A stretch of 64,000 nucleotides of DNA from CALDSL01 sp039810245 (GTDB lineage Bacteria > Chloroflexota > Anaerolineae > Anaerolineales > Anaerolineaceae): NCBI GenBank assembly GCA_039810245.1, contig JBDHWQ010000008.1, positions 84,332-148,331 on the forward strand. Direction: 5' to 3'. The notes beneath the pieces are model-generated. The model worked only from the letters and a program-made list of their open reading frames with translations. It was not told where the DNA came from and searched no databases. Of the stretch, positions 15,558 through 23,482 are shown in pieces; the stretch's first letter is position 1; each line of letters begins with the position of its first letter. The position numbers and the translations under genes are program-made.

Positions 15558-16298
15558 ATGGCGCGCCAGGACCTGTACCTGTCCTCGCCCTGGATGAACA
15601 GCGCCGGCAGCCTGGGCTTCCAGCCGCCGGCGGCTTGGAACTGGGAAGCGCCGATGGGCGCATTCGTCACCAGCCCCATCAGCCTGCGGTCGCGCACCCC
15701 GGCGGGTGAACGGGCGCTGGCGGCTTACCCGGGCGGTTTCCTGCTGCACACCGGCTTTCCAAACCCAGGCCTGCCCGCGCTGCTCAAGGGCGTTGCGCGG
15801 CGCTGGGCGGCGCAGCCGCTGCCCGTCTGGGTGCATCTACTGGCCGAAAACCCGGCCGCCGTGGCAGACATGGTCGAGCGCTGCGAAGGATTAGAAGGGG
15901 TGATGGCGGTCGAGCTGGGGCTGCCGCCGGGCGCGGGGGATAGCGCGTGGCTGGACCTGGCGCTGGCCGGGGTGGGCGAGCTGCCGCTGGTGGTGTGCGT
16001 GCCGGTTAATGCGGCGGGCGAGGCCTGGGTGGAAAAGCTGCCCGGGTTGGGCGCCAGCGCCATTTGCCTGAGCGCTCCGCGCGGGGCGATGCCCAAGGCG
16101 GGCGGGCGGCTGGCGAGCGGGCGCATGTACGGCCCGGGGCTGCTGCCGCTGGTTTTCGACGCGCTGGCGCGGCTGCGCGAGCTGGAAATCCCAATCATCG
16201 CCGGATGCGGGGTGTACCGCCTGGAAGACGGCCAGGCGCTGCTGCGCGCCGGGGCTTTTGCAGTGCAGGTGGATGCCGCCCTGTGGCGGCCGCGCTGA
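15558..16298 (+). CDS. Divergent PyrD-like (dihydroorotate dehydrogenase-fold) protein
   Basis: A 246-aa flavin-barrel protein clearly related to PyrD: LSSPWMNSAGSLGF near the N-terminus, GAFVTSPISLRSR, FPNPGLPALL and the phosphate-site end YGPGLLP...IPIIAGCGVYRLEDG...AGAFAVQVDAALW. Key residues are lost: the FMN-binding Lys of GAxVTK is Ser, and the active-site segment NxSCPN is replaced by GLPPGAG, so the catalytic Cys is gone. It is also about 50 aa shorter than PyrD. Dihydroorotate oxidation is unlikely. Its stop abuts that of convergent dtd. Confidence 0.78.
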   Translation: MARQDLYLSSPWMNSAGSLGFQPPAAWNWEAPMGAFVTSPISLRSRTPAGERALAAYPGGFLLHTGFPNPGLPALLKGVARRWAAQPLPVWVHLLAENPAAVADMVERCEGLEGVMAVELGLPPGAGDSAWLDLALAGVGELPLVVCVPVNAAGEAWVEKLPGLGASAICLSAPRGAMPKAGGRLASGRMYGPGLLPLVFDALARLRELEIPIIAGCGVYRLEDGQALLRAGAFAVQVDAALWRPR

Positions 16299-16736
16299 TT
16301 ACATCTCCAGCCAGATCGTCACCGGACCGTCATTGCGGATGTCCACCACCATGTGCGCGCCGAACTCGCCGCTGCCGGTGGGCACGCCCTGTTCGGCCAG
16401 CAGCGCGGTAAAGCGGTCGACCAGCGCGCGGGCCATTTCGGGCGCGGCTGCGCCAATGAAGGATGGGCGGTTGCCCTTGCGCGTGTCGGCGAACAGAGTG
16501 AACTGCGAGACGACGATGGCCGAACCGCCCACATCCAGAACCGAGCGGTTGATCTTGCCCTGCTCATCTTCAAAGATGCGCAGCAGGGCGATCTTTCGCG
16601 CCATCGCGGCGGCCTTTTCTTCGTTATCGTCCGGGCCAATGCCGAGCAAAATCACCAGCCCGAGGCCGATTTCAGAAAGCACATTACCATCCACGGTCAC
16701 GCTGCCGTGTGTCACCCGTTGGATCACCGCGCGCAT
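16299..16736 (-). CDS. dtd: D-aminoacyl-tRNA deacylase
   Basis: Removes D-amino acids (and glycine from tRNA-Ala) wrongly attached to tRNA. The 145-aa DTD fold shows MRAVIQRVTHGSVTVDG at the start, VVSQFTLFADTRKGNRPSF with the SQxT active-site strand, and the closing NDGPVTIWLEM that carries the Gly-cisPro-type loop. AGGAG 8 nt before ATG 16736 fixes the start. The gene abuts the convergent pyrD-like gene. Confidence 0.96.
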   Translation of the reverse strand: MRAVIQRVTHGSVTVDGNVLSEIGLGLVILLGIGPDDNEEKAAAMARKIALLRIFEDEQGKINRSVLDVGGSAIVVSQFTLFADTRKGNRPSFIGAAAPEMARALVDRFTALLAEQGVPTGSGEFGAHMVVDIRNDGPVTIWLEM

Positions 16737-16798
16737 AAGAAGCTCTCCTAAAGTGGATTTGAGCATTATTGTAAGTGATTTTTAGAGGAAGCAGATGG

Positions 16799-16851
16799 AC
16801 ATAAAGAGAAGAGCGGGCGCGCTAGCGGCGCGCCCGCTCTTCTCTTTATGT
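16799..16851. repeat. 23-bp perfect palindrome between dtd and trpS
   Basis: Arms 16799-16821 and 16829-16851 pair perfectly with a 7-nt loop. On the plus strand a T-rich run follows, yet no plus-strand gene ends here (both neighbours are minus). The rest of the gene-free stretch 16737-17077 holds the trpS terminator and otherwise nothing recognisable; an 82-codon minus frame in it is not convincing. Confidence 0.85.
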
Positions 16852-16865
16852 ACTTTCTTTTTAAT

Positions 16866-16895
16866 GAAAACGCCGGCCTCTAGGGCCGGGCGTTT
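16866..16895 (-). terminator. Probable terminator of the selW-trpS transcript
   Basis: 11-bp stem with one bulged base (16868-16878 with 16884-16895), 5-nt loop, followed on the minus strand by UUUUCAUUAAAAAG. It lies about 180 nt past the trpS stop. Confidence 0.6.
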
Positions 16896-17077
16896 CTGTC
16901 TTACAAATTCTTCTGGTTCGAAATCCCCCTGGATAAACCAGAATGTGTTGAATTCTGTCCATATAATACGATCTTCCCTGCAGCACCGCAATTCAGGACA
17001 TACCGCAGCCCAAAGGGGGATTTCCCCCATTGTACAAGCGGAGCGTGCCCAGGTTCTACAATATGGACAAAAATCTC

Positions 17078-18067
17078 CTATTTTGGCAGGCCGATGGCGT
17101 CGCGCACCTGCACCATCGTATCTTCGGCAATCACGCGCGCGCGTTTGGCGCCGTCATGCAGTACGTCCCAGATCTCATTCGGGCGCTGGTCCAGCTCACT
17201 GCGGCGCGCGCGAAACGGCGCAAAGTAGGCGTTCATGTTCTGCGCCAGTAGCTTCTTGCACTGCACGCATCCGATCCCGGCGGTGCGGCATTCGCGGTTG
17301 ACCATTTCCACCTCTTCCTGGGTGGAGAAGATCTTGTGCATGGCGTACACATTGCAGATATCCGGGTTGCCCGGGTCGGTTCGACGCTGGCGCTGCGGAT
17401 CGGTCACCATCGACATCACGCGCTGCTGTGTTTCTTCGGGCGTCGCGGCGATTTCGATGTGGTTGTTGAGGCTCTTGCTCATCTTATTGACGCCGTCAAT
17501 GCCGATCACCTTGGGCACTTCAGTGACCTTCATCTGCGGCTCTTTGAGCACATTGGTCTTGTACTGATAATTGAACGAGCGCACCGTTTCACGCGCGAAT
17601 TCGATATGCGGGGCCTGGTCGATGCCTACCGGCACCAGGTCGGTCTTGTAGAGCACGATATCCGCGCTCATCAGCACCGGGTAGCCCACCAGCCCATAAT
17701 TGACATTCTGCTCGTTCTGGCGCACCTTTTCTTTGAAGGTGGGCAGATCGGTGAGCTTGCCCAGCGAGGTGACCATCGACAGGTAGGTGTGCAGCTCGGT
17801 CACCTGCGGCACGTGCGATTGGACGAATACGATGCTCTCATCCGGGCGGATGCCGGCCGCGAGCCAGTCCAGCGCCATATCGTACGTGTTCTGGCGCAGC
17901 TCCAGCGTGGTTTCCATAGTGGTCAGCGCGTGGATATCCACGATGCAGTACACGCAGTCGTAGGTATCTTGCAGGGCCACGTAGTTACGAATAGCGCCCA
18001 GGTAATTGCCCAGGTGCTGGCGGCCGGTGGGGCGAGCGCCGGAGAAAACGCGTCCAACTTTTGTCAT
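17078..18067 (-). CDS. trpS: Tryptophanyl-tRNA synthetase
   Basis: Class I synthetase that charges tRNA-Trp. The HIGH-type motif is GRQHLGNYLGAIRN (about residues 15-28), the second ATP motif is NKMSKSLNN (about residue 196), and GIGCVQCKKLL near residue 265 is the CxxC variant seen in many bacterial enzymes. 329 aa is normal. Its ATG overlaps the stop of the upstream SelW-like gene (ATGA), with AAGGA 8-9 nt upstream, so its translation is probably coupled to that gene. Confidence 0.97.
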   Translation of the reverse strand: MTKVGRVFSGARPTGRQHLGNYLGAIRNYVALQDTYDCVYCIVDIHALTTMETTLELRQNTYDMALDWLAAGIRPDESIVFVQSHVPQVTELHTYLSMVTSLGKLTDLPTFKEKVRQNEQNVNYGLVGYPVLMSADIVLYKTDLVPVGIDQAPHIEFARETVRSFNYQYKTNVLKEPQMKVTEVPKVIGIDGVNKMSKSLNNHIEIAATPEETQQRVMSMVTDPQRQRRTDPGNPDICNVYAMHKIFSTQEEVEMVNRECRTAGIGCVQCKKLLAQNMNAYFAPFRARRSELDQRPNEIWDVLHDGAKRARVIAEDTMVQVRDAIGLPK

Positions 18068-18318
18068 TTTGTTCCTTCTTGCAGATGTTTGCGCACCAAT
18101 TTGAGCACTTCACCGCCTTCGGCGTGGCGGTTGAGCGCCAGCTTGGAAAACAGCAGCGTTTCGTTGACCTCGACTTCGAATCGCCCGCCTTCGGATGGGA
18201 CCAGCGTAAGCGTTTCGATCTCAGGCTCAAATTCTTCCAGAAGCTCGGCTGCCAGACCGGCAGCCCGTTTGGTGTAGTGTCAAACTGCGCAGTAGGTGAT
18301 GCGGATATTCAAAAGCAT
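18064..18318 (-). CDS. selW: SelW/Rdx-family selenoprotein (in-frame UGA)
   Basis: An 84-aa thioredoxin-like redox protein hidden by an in-frame TGA at 18282-18280. Read as selenocysteine it gives ITYCAVUHYTKRAAGLA, the CxxU motif of SelW at residues 10-13, followed by the family pieces GGRFEVEVN, LLFSK and GGEVLKLVR. The frame opens with AGGAGG 6 nt before ATG 18318 and ends at TGA 18066-18064, overlapping trpS ATG 18067. The UGA is followed by a SECIS-like hairpin. Rdx proteins are thought to act in thiol redox; the partner is unknown. A nonsense mutation is unlikely because downstream conservation is complete. Confidence 0.92.
18247..18265 (-). promoter_or_regulatory. SECIS element of selW
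   Basis: Minus-strand RNA forms a perfect 7-bp stem GGCUGCC/GGCAGCC (18265-18259 with 18253-18247) closed by the loop GGUCU, the same loop sequence as in the E. coli fdhF SECIS bound by SelB. The loop starts 21 nt after the UGA. Confidence 0.85.
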
Positions 18319-18343
18319 GCCAGCCTCCTGGGATGTCGGGCAG

Positions 18344-18371
18344 ATTATAACATCAGAAACCTTACTGCAAA
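18344..18371 (-). promoter_or_regulatory. Promoter of selW-trpS
   Basis: Extended -10 TGTTATAAT (hexamer 18349-18344) and -35 TTTGCA (18371-18366) with a 16-bp spacer, 26 nt upstream of the selW start. The -35 overlaps the 3' end of the upstream S41 protease gene. Confidence 0.7.
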
Positions 18372-20386
18372 GCCTGCTCGGCGGCGCGCAGCACCACGTC
18401 GTCTGTGGAGAGCACGTTTTCGCGCGTCACCGGAACGCGCAGGGTAGGCTGCACGCCCTGGCCTTCGAGAAACAGGCTGCCATCCGGCAGGGTGAAACGC
18501 CCGGTGGGTGCCTGCAGCTCCAGCCCGGCGGGCAGCTTGAACTGTCCGCGCGCCACTTCGGCTTCAACGCCCGCGCTGGGGAACATGCCTACCACCAGCA
18601 TGCCGTCCAACTGGCTGAAGCCATAAGCTTCCAGCTCGCAGGCGCTGTAGCAGGTCTGGTCCACCAGCAGGGCCATCTTATCGAAACGGAATTGGGTTTC
18701 GTTAGGGTAAAACTCCTCGCGCTCGCCTTCAGGCTCGAACTTGCCGGTCTTTTCGCTGTAATATTCGAGCTGGCCCATCGGGATTTTCTGATCGGTGAAG
18801 AAGCCCGCCAGCCCCAATGGTGAGCCGCCCGAATTGCTGCGCATATCGATGATGATGCCGGGGATATCGTTATCCTTAAAGGTTTGCAGCGCGCGCTCAA
18901 ACAGGCGCAGGATCAGCGCCAGGTCGTCGCTGTTCGAATTGATGCGGATATACCCCAGCCCGGAATCGAGCAGGCGGTATTCCACCGGCAGGGCGTAGTC
19001 GCCGGGGCTATCCGGCAGGGTTACCAGCAGGCTTTCGATCTCGATTGCTGATTGCAGCGTGACGGTATTGGACTGCCCGGCCTGGTTGGTGAAAGTGACA
19101 CTCTTCTGCTGGCCCATGGGCGAGCGGAACAGGAAGCGCGCCTGGTCATAGCGCAGCGCAAAGTCGCTGGAGTGCGGGCCAAAGAGTGGTGTCACCTGGC
19201 TGATGGCCTCACCCACCGGCTTGTCATCCACCTGGGTGATCTGGTCGCCCACCTGGATGCCGGCCGCGGCGGCCGGGCTGCCGCTGACCACGTGGGTCAC
19301 GATCACCGTGCCATCATCCAGCTCGCGTACGGCCAGGCCATAGCCGCCACCGGCGCGCTCCTGGATCATCTGGCTGGCGTAACTGCCGCCGCTCAGGCCA
19401 ACGTGGCCGTCACGGAACGCGGCGGTGAAATCGGACAGCGCCCGATAATAGGCGTAGGGGTCGCGGCGGCTTTCGGCCTGCTGCACTGCCTCACGGATGC
19501 GTGGGACCAGCGTGTCCCAATCCGGGGCTTTGTTCGCGATACCGTTGAAGGCATATTCCTTGCGCAGCACTTCCACCAGGCGGTCGAAGGCCTCGGTGTA
19601 CGACAGGGCGGAATAATCTTTGATGCCCACGTCGGTAGGTTCGTAGAGCGCGAGCTGGGGTTCGCGCTCGCGGCTCACCGCAAACGGGTCCTGGTCCAGG
19701 TCAACAATGGAATACCCGGCCTGTATTGGGGCAGTGGGGTCGTCCCCGGTAAACAGCAGCTCGTCGGCGCCAAAGCCGGTGGGAAAGGCCTGCCCATCGT
19801 CCGGCGACCAGACCACCAGCTTGCCACCGGTGACTTCGTCCTGATTCTCCGAGTCGGTGGTCACCGAGGCCAGGTAGCTGGGCCAGCCGCGCGAGGGGTC
19901 ATCGCCTTCAGAGAAGGGGCCGCCGGCCAGGTTAGGCCAGTAGGTGACGGCGAAGATCTGCACGCCGGTATCCGTGTTGCCGTTATTATCCACGTCGTTG
20001 TACTGCCCGGCCGGCTGCTGCGGGAGCTGCTGCCAGTAGGTGGCGGAATTGTTGTCCTCATCCAGCTTAATGTAGCCCAGCGTCTGCGACTCGACCGGGA
20101 TAAGCCATTCCTGGTCGCGGGTGACAAAGCCGTGCATATCTACCAGCGCCACCATGTGCTCGCGGAAGTAGTTTTCCACCACGAAGTCATTGCTGTAGGT
20201 GAAACTGCCGCTGATCTGCACCGGCTGCGAGCCGGGCTCGGCGGTGACGCGTGGGGCCGGCAGCGGTGTCGACTGCGCCGGGGCGCTGGTGGGAGCGGGA
20301 GCGGGGCGGTTGAATACCGCGCACGCGCTGCTCACCAGAAACAGGATGAGCACGGGTATGAGAATACGGACGGTACGCTGAGTCAT
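18362..20386 (-). CDS. S41-family peptidase lipoprotein with PDZ domain
   Basis: A 674-aa extracytoplasmic protein. The N-terminus is a lipoprotein signal ending near Cys22 (LFLVSSAC) followed by a Pro/Ala-rich linker. Residues ~55-260 form a domain with many Asp/Asn loops that I cannot name. A PDZ domain follows (GLAVRELDDGTVIVTHVVSG, about 345-430), then the S41 core with GYIRINSNSDD, IPGIIIDMRSNSGGSP and the probable Ser nucleophile in DQTCYSACELEAYGF. Known relatives are C-terminal processing and tail-specific proteases; the target here is unknown. GAGG precedes ATG 20386. Confidence 0.85.
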   Translation of the reverse strand: MTQRTVRILIPVLILFLVSSACAVFNRPAPAPTSAPAQSTPLPAPRVTAEPGSQPVQISGSFTYSNDFVVENYFREHMVALVDMHGFVTRDQEWLIPVESQTLGYIKLDEDNNSATYWQQLPQQPAGQYNDVDNNGNTDTGVQIFAVTYWPNLAGGPFSEGDDPSRGWPSYLASVTTDSENQDEVTGGKLVVWSPDDGQAFPTGFGADELLFTGDDPTAPIQAGYSIVDLDQDPFAVSREREPQLALYEPTDVGIKDYSALSYTEAFDRLVEVLRKEYAFNGIANKAPDWDTLVPRIREAVQQAESRRDPYAYYRALSDFTAAFRDGHVGLSGGSYASQMIQERAGGGYGLAVRELDDGTVIVTHVVSGSPAAAAGIQVGDQITQVDDKPVGEAISQVTPLFGPHSSDFALRYDQARFLFRSPMGQQKSVTFTNQAGQSNTVTLQSAIEIESLLVTLPDSPGDYALPVEYRLLDSGLGYIRINSNSDDLALILRLFERALQTFKDNDIPGIIIDMRSNSGGSPLGLAGFFTDQKIPMGQLEYYSEKTGKFEPEGEREEFYPNETQFRFDKMALLVDQTCYSACELEAYGFSQLDGMLVVGMFPSAGVEAEVARGQFKLPAGLELQAPTGRFTLPDGSLFLEGQGVQPTLRVPVTRENVLSTDDVVLRAAEQALQ

Positions 20387-20464
20387 GGCTGCCTCACGGG
20401 TGGGTAGGGTTGTTTGCGATGATTGTACCCTACTTCGCCGGCAGCGGCCGCGTGGTAGAAGGCG

Positions 20465-20785
20465 TTAACGCGCGTGCGAGATGTTCAACCCAATTACGCC
20501 AAAGATGATCAGCACGATGGAAATGGCTCGCAGCAGTGTGATCGGCTCGCGGAAATACAGGATGCCAATCACAGCGATAACCGCGGTGCCGATCCCCGAC
20601 CAGATCGCATACGCCACGCTGATATCAATGTGGCGCAGCGACAGGTTGAGTGGCACAAAGCCCATCGCGTAGAAAACAAACATGGCGATGGTAGGTCCCA
20701 GGCGCGTGAAGCCGTGAGAGAGCTTCATCGAAACCGTACCGGATATTTCAAACGTGATTGCCAGAAACAATAAAAGCCAGGCCAT
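20465..20785 (-). CDS. Small multidrug resistance (SMR) family transporter
   Basis: A 106-aa four-helix membrane protein. The membrane-embedded Glu used for proton/cation exchange is in LAITFEISGTVSMKLS (about residue 13), and SVAYAIWSGIGTAVIAVIG matches the dimer helix of EmrE/SugE. It exports small cations, possibly quaternary ammonium compounds or guanidinium. ATG 20785 gives the family length, but no good ribosome site precedes it. It follows the phosphatidyltransferase gene by 43 nt on the same strand. Confidence 0.9.
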   Translation of the reverse strand: MAWLLLFLAITFEISGTVSMKLSHGFTRLGPTIAMFVFYAMGFVPLNLSLRHIDISVAYAIWSGIGTAVIAVIGILYFREPITLLRAISIVLIIFGVIGLNISHAR

Positions 20786-20828
20786 ATTTTGGCTGATTTG
20801 TACCCTTCCCAGAGTATCCATTAATAAC

Positions 20829-21569
20829 TTAATGGGATTCTGGTTCCATCGTTTCGGTTGCATCGTACTGCCAGTCCGTCTTGACATTCAAGATTACCGA
20901 TAATACCACGTAATACAGCGGGAAGACCAGCGACAGCAGCAGGATGCCCGGTTCGATATGATCCAGGGTAACCAGCATGATCCCCAACACAATACCGTAG
21001 AACAGCGACATCACGCGAGTGAGGCGGTGCAGCGGCCGGGTGCTAAAGCTGACGTATTTAATGGGCACGAAGATCAGCGCCGCGCACACGGCGATAATGA
21101 TACCGTTGAATTCCGGCGAGCGGTTGAAAACGTACAGGTAGAAGATCAGCAGGTTCCAGAAATTCGGCCAGCCGGTGAAGAAGCCATCGCTGGTCTTGGC
21201 CCCCGTCTGGCAGAAGCCGTACACCCCGGCCAGCAGCATAAACGCCAGCGCCACCGTGCCACCCACACCGCTCACCATGCCGAAGGAATAGGCGAAAAAT
21301 GCGGGCAGGAAGGTGTAGTTAATGTAATCGGTGATATCGTCCAGTTTGCGGCCGTCGAAATGCGGCGCCCATACTTTCACTTGCCAGCGGCGCGCCATAG
21401 CGCCATCAGAAGCATCGATAAACAGGGCAATCCCCAGATATATGAATGCGGCTTTCGCATCGCCTTGCACGATGGCATTCAGCGCCAGCATTGCCACCAG
21501 CAGACCGCTGGCAGTATACATGTGCACCAGCCAGGCGCGTGCTTTGCGAAGTTCGGCGTATTTTTCCAT
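20829..21569 (-). CDS. CDP-alcohol phosphatidyltransferase (phosphatidylcholine/serine synthase-like)
   Basis: A 246-aa membrane enzyme joining CDP-diacylglycerol to an alcohol. The catalytic signature reads DGAMARRWQVKVWAPHFDG then RKLDDITDY, i.e. DGx2AR with a longer spacer before Gx3Dx3D, as in bacterial phosphatidylcholine synthase (Pcs). About eight hydrophobic segments follow. The long spacer and the YINYTFLPAFF segment favour Pcs over PgsA, but phosphatidylserine synthase remains possible. GGAGG lies about 15 nt before ATG 21569, so the start is moderately sure. Confidence 0.82.
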   Translation of the reverse strand: MEKYAELRKARAWLVHMYTASGLLVAMLALNAIVQGDAKAAFIYLGIALFIDASDGAMARRWQVKVWAPHFDGRKLDDITDYINYTFLPAFFAYSFGMVSGVGGTVALAFMLLAGVYGFCQTGAKTSDGFFTGWPNFWNLLIFYLYVFNRSPEFNGIIIAVCAALIFVPIKYVSFSTRPLHRLTRVMSLFYGIVLGIMLVTLDHIEPGILLLSLVFPLYYVVLSVILNVKTDWQYDATETMEPESH

Positions 21570-21809
21570 AGTGATCGTTCGTATCCTCCATCGGGGTGGC
21601 CAGGGCTGTGTACCACGGCGCGCTTTTACGCGGCAGCAGAGCACAGCATGAGGAAATGGTGAATGTACCGTGGCACAGTGTTTCAAACCGGACGAGCAGA
21701 ACTGGATGCGCGCGGCAGCCGGAACTGCCAGAACAGCGAATGACCCTGCCGGAGACCCGACCAACTGAGGTCGGTGGAGCGATGTGTGGTTGGAACGGAG
21801 CGAAAGAAG

Positions 21810-21881
21810 AGCGGGAGACGGGATTCGAACCCGCGAATGTCAGCTTGGAAGGCTGATGCCTTACCACTTGGCGACTCCCGC
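21810..21881 (-). tRNA. tRNA-Gly (anticodon TCC)
   Basis: A complete cloverleaf: acceptor GCGGGAG/CTCCCGC, D-arm CGCCAAGTGGTAAGGC region, anticodon stem TCAGC/GCTGA around loop CTTCCAA, and T-arm CGCGGGTTCGAATCCCG. CCA is not encoded. It has its own strong promoter at 21906-21934. Confidence 0.97.
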
Positions 21882-21905
21882 AGCAGAACAATATTATATA
21901 AACAA

Positions 21906-21934
21906 ATTGTACCCGTGAGATTAGGCATGGTCAA
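21906..21934 (-). promoter_or_regulatory. tRNA-Gly promoter
   Basis: -35 TTGACC (21934-21929), 17-bp spacer, -10 TACAAT (21911-21906), about 25 nt upstream of the mature tRNA 5' end. Confidence 0.82.
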
Positions 21935-21956
21935 GATGGCGCACGATCTCACGGGT
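21911..21956. repeat. 11-bp inverted repeat spanning the tRNA-Gly promoter
   Basis: 21911-21921 and 21946-21956 are perfect reverse complements 24 nt apart. The repeat encloses the -35 and the spacer of the tRNA-Gly promoter. Confidence 0.7.
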
Positions 21957-21958
21957 TA

Positions 21959-21976
21959 GATTGCAAAAGTGCAATC
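21959..21976 (-). terminator. Short hairpin after lysA
   Basis: 7-bp stem (21959-21965 with 21970-21976) and 4-nt loop, 8 nt past the lysA stop; no U-run, so only a weak terminator candidate. Confidence 0.4.
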
Positions 21977-21983
21977 GCGCAGA

Positions 21984-23327
21984 TCAGGGCTTGCAGCCGT
22001 CGCCCATCCACCACGCGGTTTCTTCGGGCAGCTCGCGCGGTTGCAGCACTTCAGCGCGGCGGTCTTGCAGCCACAGAACTGCCGGGCGCGGCGCCAGGTT
22101 GTAATTGGATGCCATGCTGATCTGGTACGCTCCCGCGGCAGGCATAGCCAGCAGGTCGCCGCGCACCATTTCGGGCATCTCGGCGTTGTTAATCAGCACG
22201 TCGCCGCTCTCGCAGAATTTGCCCACGATGCTGGTTTTGTAGAGTTCTTCGCTGCCGGGGCGGTTTGCCAGCAGAGCGTTGTAACGTGCGCGGTAGAGCG
22301 CCACGCGCGGGTTATCGGCCATTCCGCCGTCCACGGCCACCACGCGCGTGCCATCGCTGACGGTTTTGCTGGTGCCCACGCTGTAGAGCGCCACGCCGGC
22401 GCGCGCCACGATAAAGCGTCCCGGCTCGATGACCAGGCGCGGCAGCGGCCAGCCGCGGCGCGTGAAGGCTTCCTGCACCGCGCCGCATACCGTGCTCGCC
22501 CATACCTCAGGGCCGGTGTGCGGGTCCTGCGCGGTGTAACGCACGCCCCACCCGCCGCCCGGACTGAACTCGCGCGGCACAAACCCGGCCTGCTCGGAGA
22601 GTGCCACCAGCAGGTCTACCGCTTCGAGGTAGGGGCCATCTTCAAACACCTGTGACCCAAGGTGCGCGTGCAGCCCGGTCAGATCCAGCCAGCGACTGGC
22701 GCTCGCGCGCCGGATGCCTTCGGCCGCCTGCCCGTCGGACATTAGCAGGCCAAACTTGCTGGTGGGGTGTGCCGTCTGGCGGTAGGGGTGGGTATCGACG
22801 TACACGCCGGGGGTGATGCGCAGCCAGATTCGCCCGCGGATTTGCAGCCGCGCAGCCAGCGCTTCAAGGAAATCCAGCTCTTCCAGGCTGTCGACCACAA
22901 TCGACTGTACGCCCCAACGCAGCGCGGCTTCCAGCTCTTGCGGCGACTTATTGTTACCGTGCAGGTGCACGCGGCGCGGGTCAAACCCGCCCTGGCGCGC
23001 CACGCTCAGCTCGCCCATGCTGACCACGTCTACTCCCAGGTCCATGGCGACCGCACGGCGCGCCATGCCCAGCGAAAAGTAAGCCTTGGCGGCGTACGTG
23101 ACCTCGGTTTCAGCGGGGTAGCACTTTCGGAAGAGCTGCTTAAGGGTATCCACCTGTAGCTGCACGGTAGCCGCGTCGTACACGTACAGCGGCGTGCCGT
23201 ATTGTTGCGCCAGGCTGGCAAGGTCCAGCCCGGCGATGCGCAGATGGCCCTCAGGGCCGCGTTGCGTGGTGACCGGAAATAGCTCTTCGATTGCGTTCAC
23301 TGGATGTGTGGGAACCCCGCTTTGCAA
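21984..23327 (-). CDS. lysA: Diaminopimelate decarboxylase
   Basis: Last step of lysine synthesis, PLP-dependent. The PLP Lys is in VTYAAKAYFSLGMAR (about residue 81), the phosphate loop in SPGGGWGVRY, and the substrate Cys/Glu in GKFCESGDVL; the fold-III barrel HLHGNNKSPQELE and GLHAHLGSQ are typical. 447 aa. An alternative start is GTG 23300, which would drop nine residues; neither has a clear ribosome site. It is transcribed alone, divergent from yitT. Confidence 0.95.
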   Translation of the reverse strand: MQSGVPTHPVNAIEELFPVTTQRGPEGHLRIAGLDLASLAQQYGTPLYVYDAATVQLQVDTLKQLFRKCYPAETEVTYAAKAYFSLGMARRAVAMDLGVDVVSMGELSVARQGGFDPRRVHLHGNNKSPQELEAALRWGVQSIVVDSLEELDFLEALAARLQIRGRIWLRITPGVYVDTHPYRQTAHPTSKFGLLMSDGQAAEGIRRASASRWLDLTGLHAHLGSQVFEDGPYLEAVDLLVALSEQAGFVPREFSPGGGWGVRYTAQDPHTGPEVWASTVCGAVQEAFTRRGWPLPRLVIEPGRFIVARAGVALYSVGTSKTVSDGTRVVAVDGGMADNPRVALYRARYNALLANRPGSEELYKTSIVGKFCESGDVLINNAEMPEMVRGDLLAMPAAGAYQISMASNYNLAPRPAVLWLQDRRAEVLQPRELPEETAWWMGDGCKP

Positions 23328-23482
23328 AAAATCTGCCGGCGAATGGGGCCCGCCGGAATTTAATTCTTTCTTTTATAACATACTTTGCGCGCCCACGATG
23401 CGGTCATTTTTCGCGGGTTTTGAAGAATGCTTGTAGAGTATAATGGGGCGGCTGTATCCTCTACCAAAGGCAGGCTGATTCC

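Noticed and set aside
16782..17030. Short 82-codon minus-strand frame between dtd and trpS
   Set aside because: It runs through two strong hairpins, has no ribosome site and resembles no family.
18064..18318. SelW-like frame as a pseudogene with a nonsense codon
   Set aside because: The only stop is at the Sec position of CxxU, the rest is conserved, a SECIS-like hairpin follows and selD has the same feature.
21596..21856. Short plus-strand frames around the tRNA-Gly
   Set aside because: They run antisense through the tRNA; fragments such as RETGFEPANV are the known artefact of translating tRNA genes.
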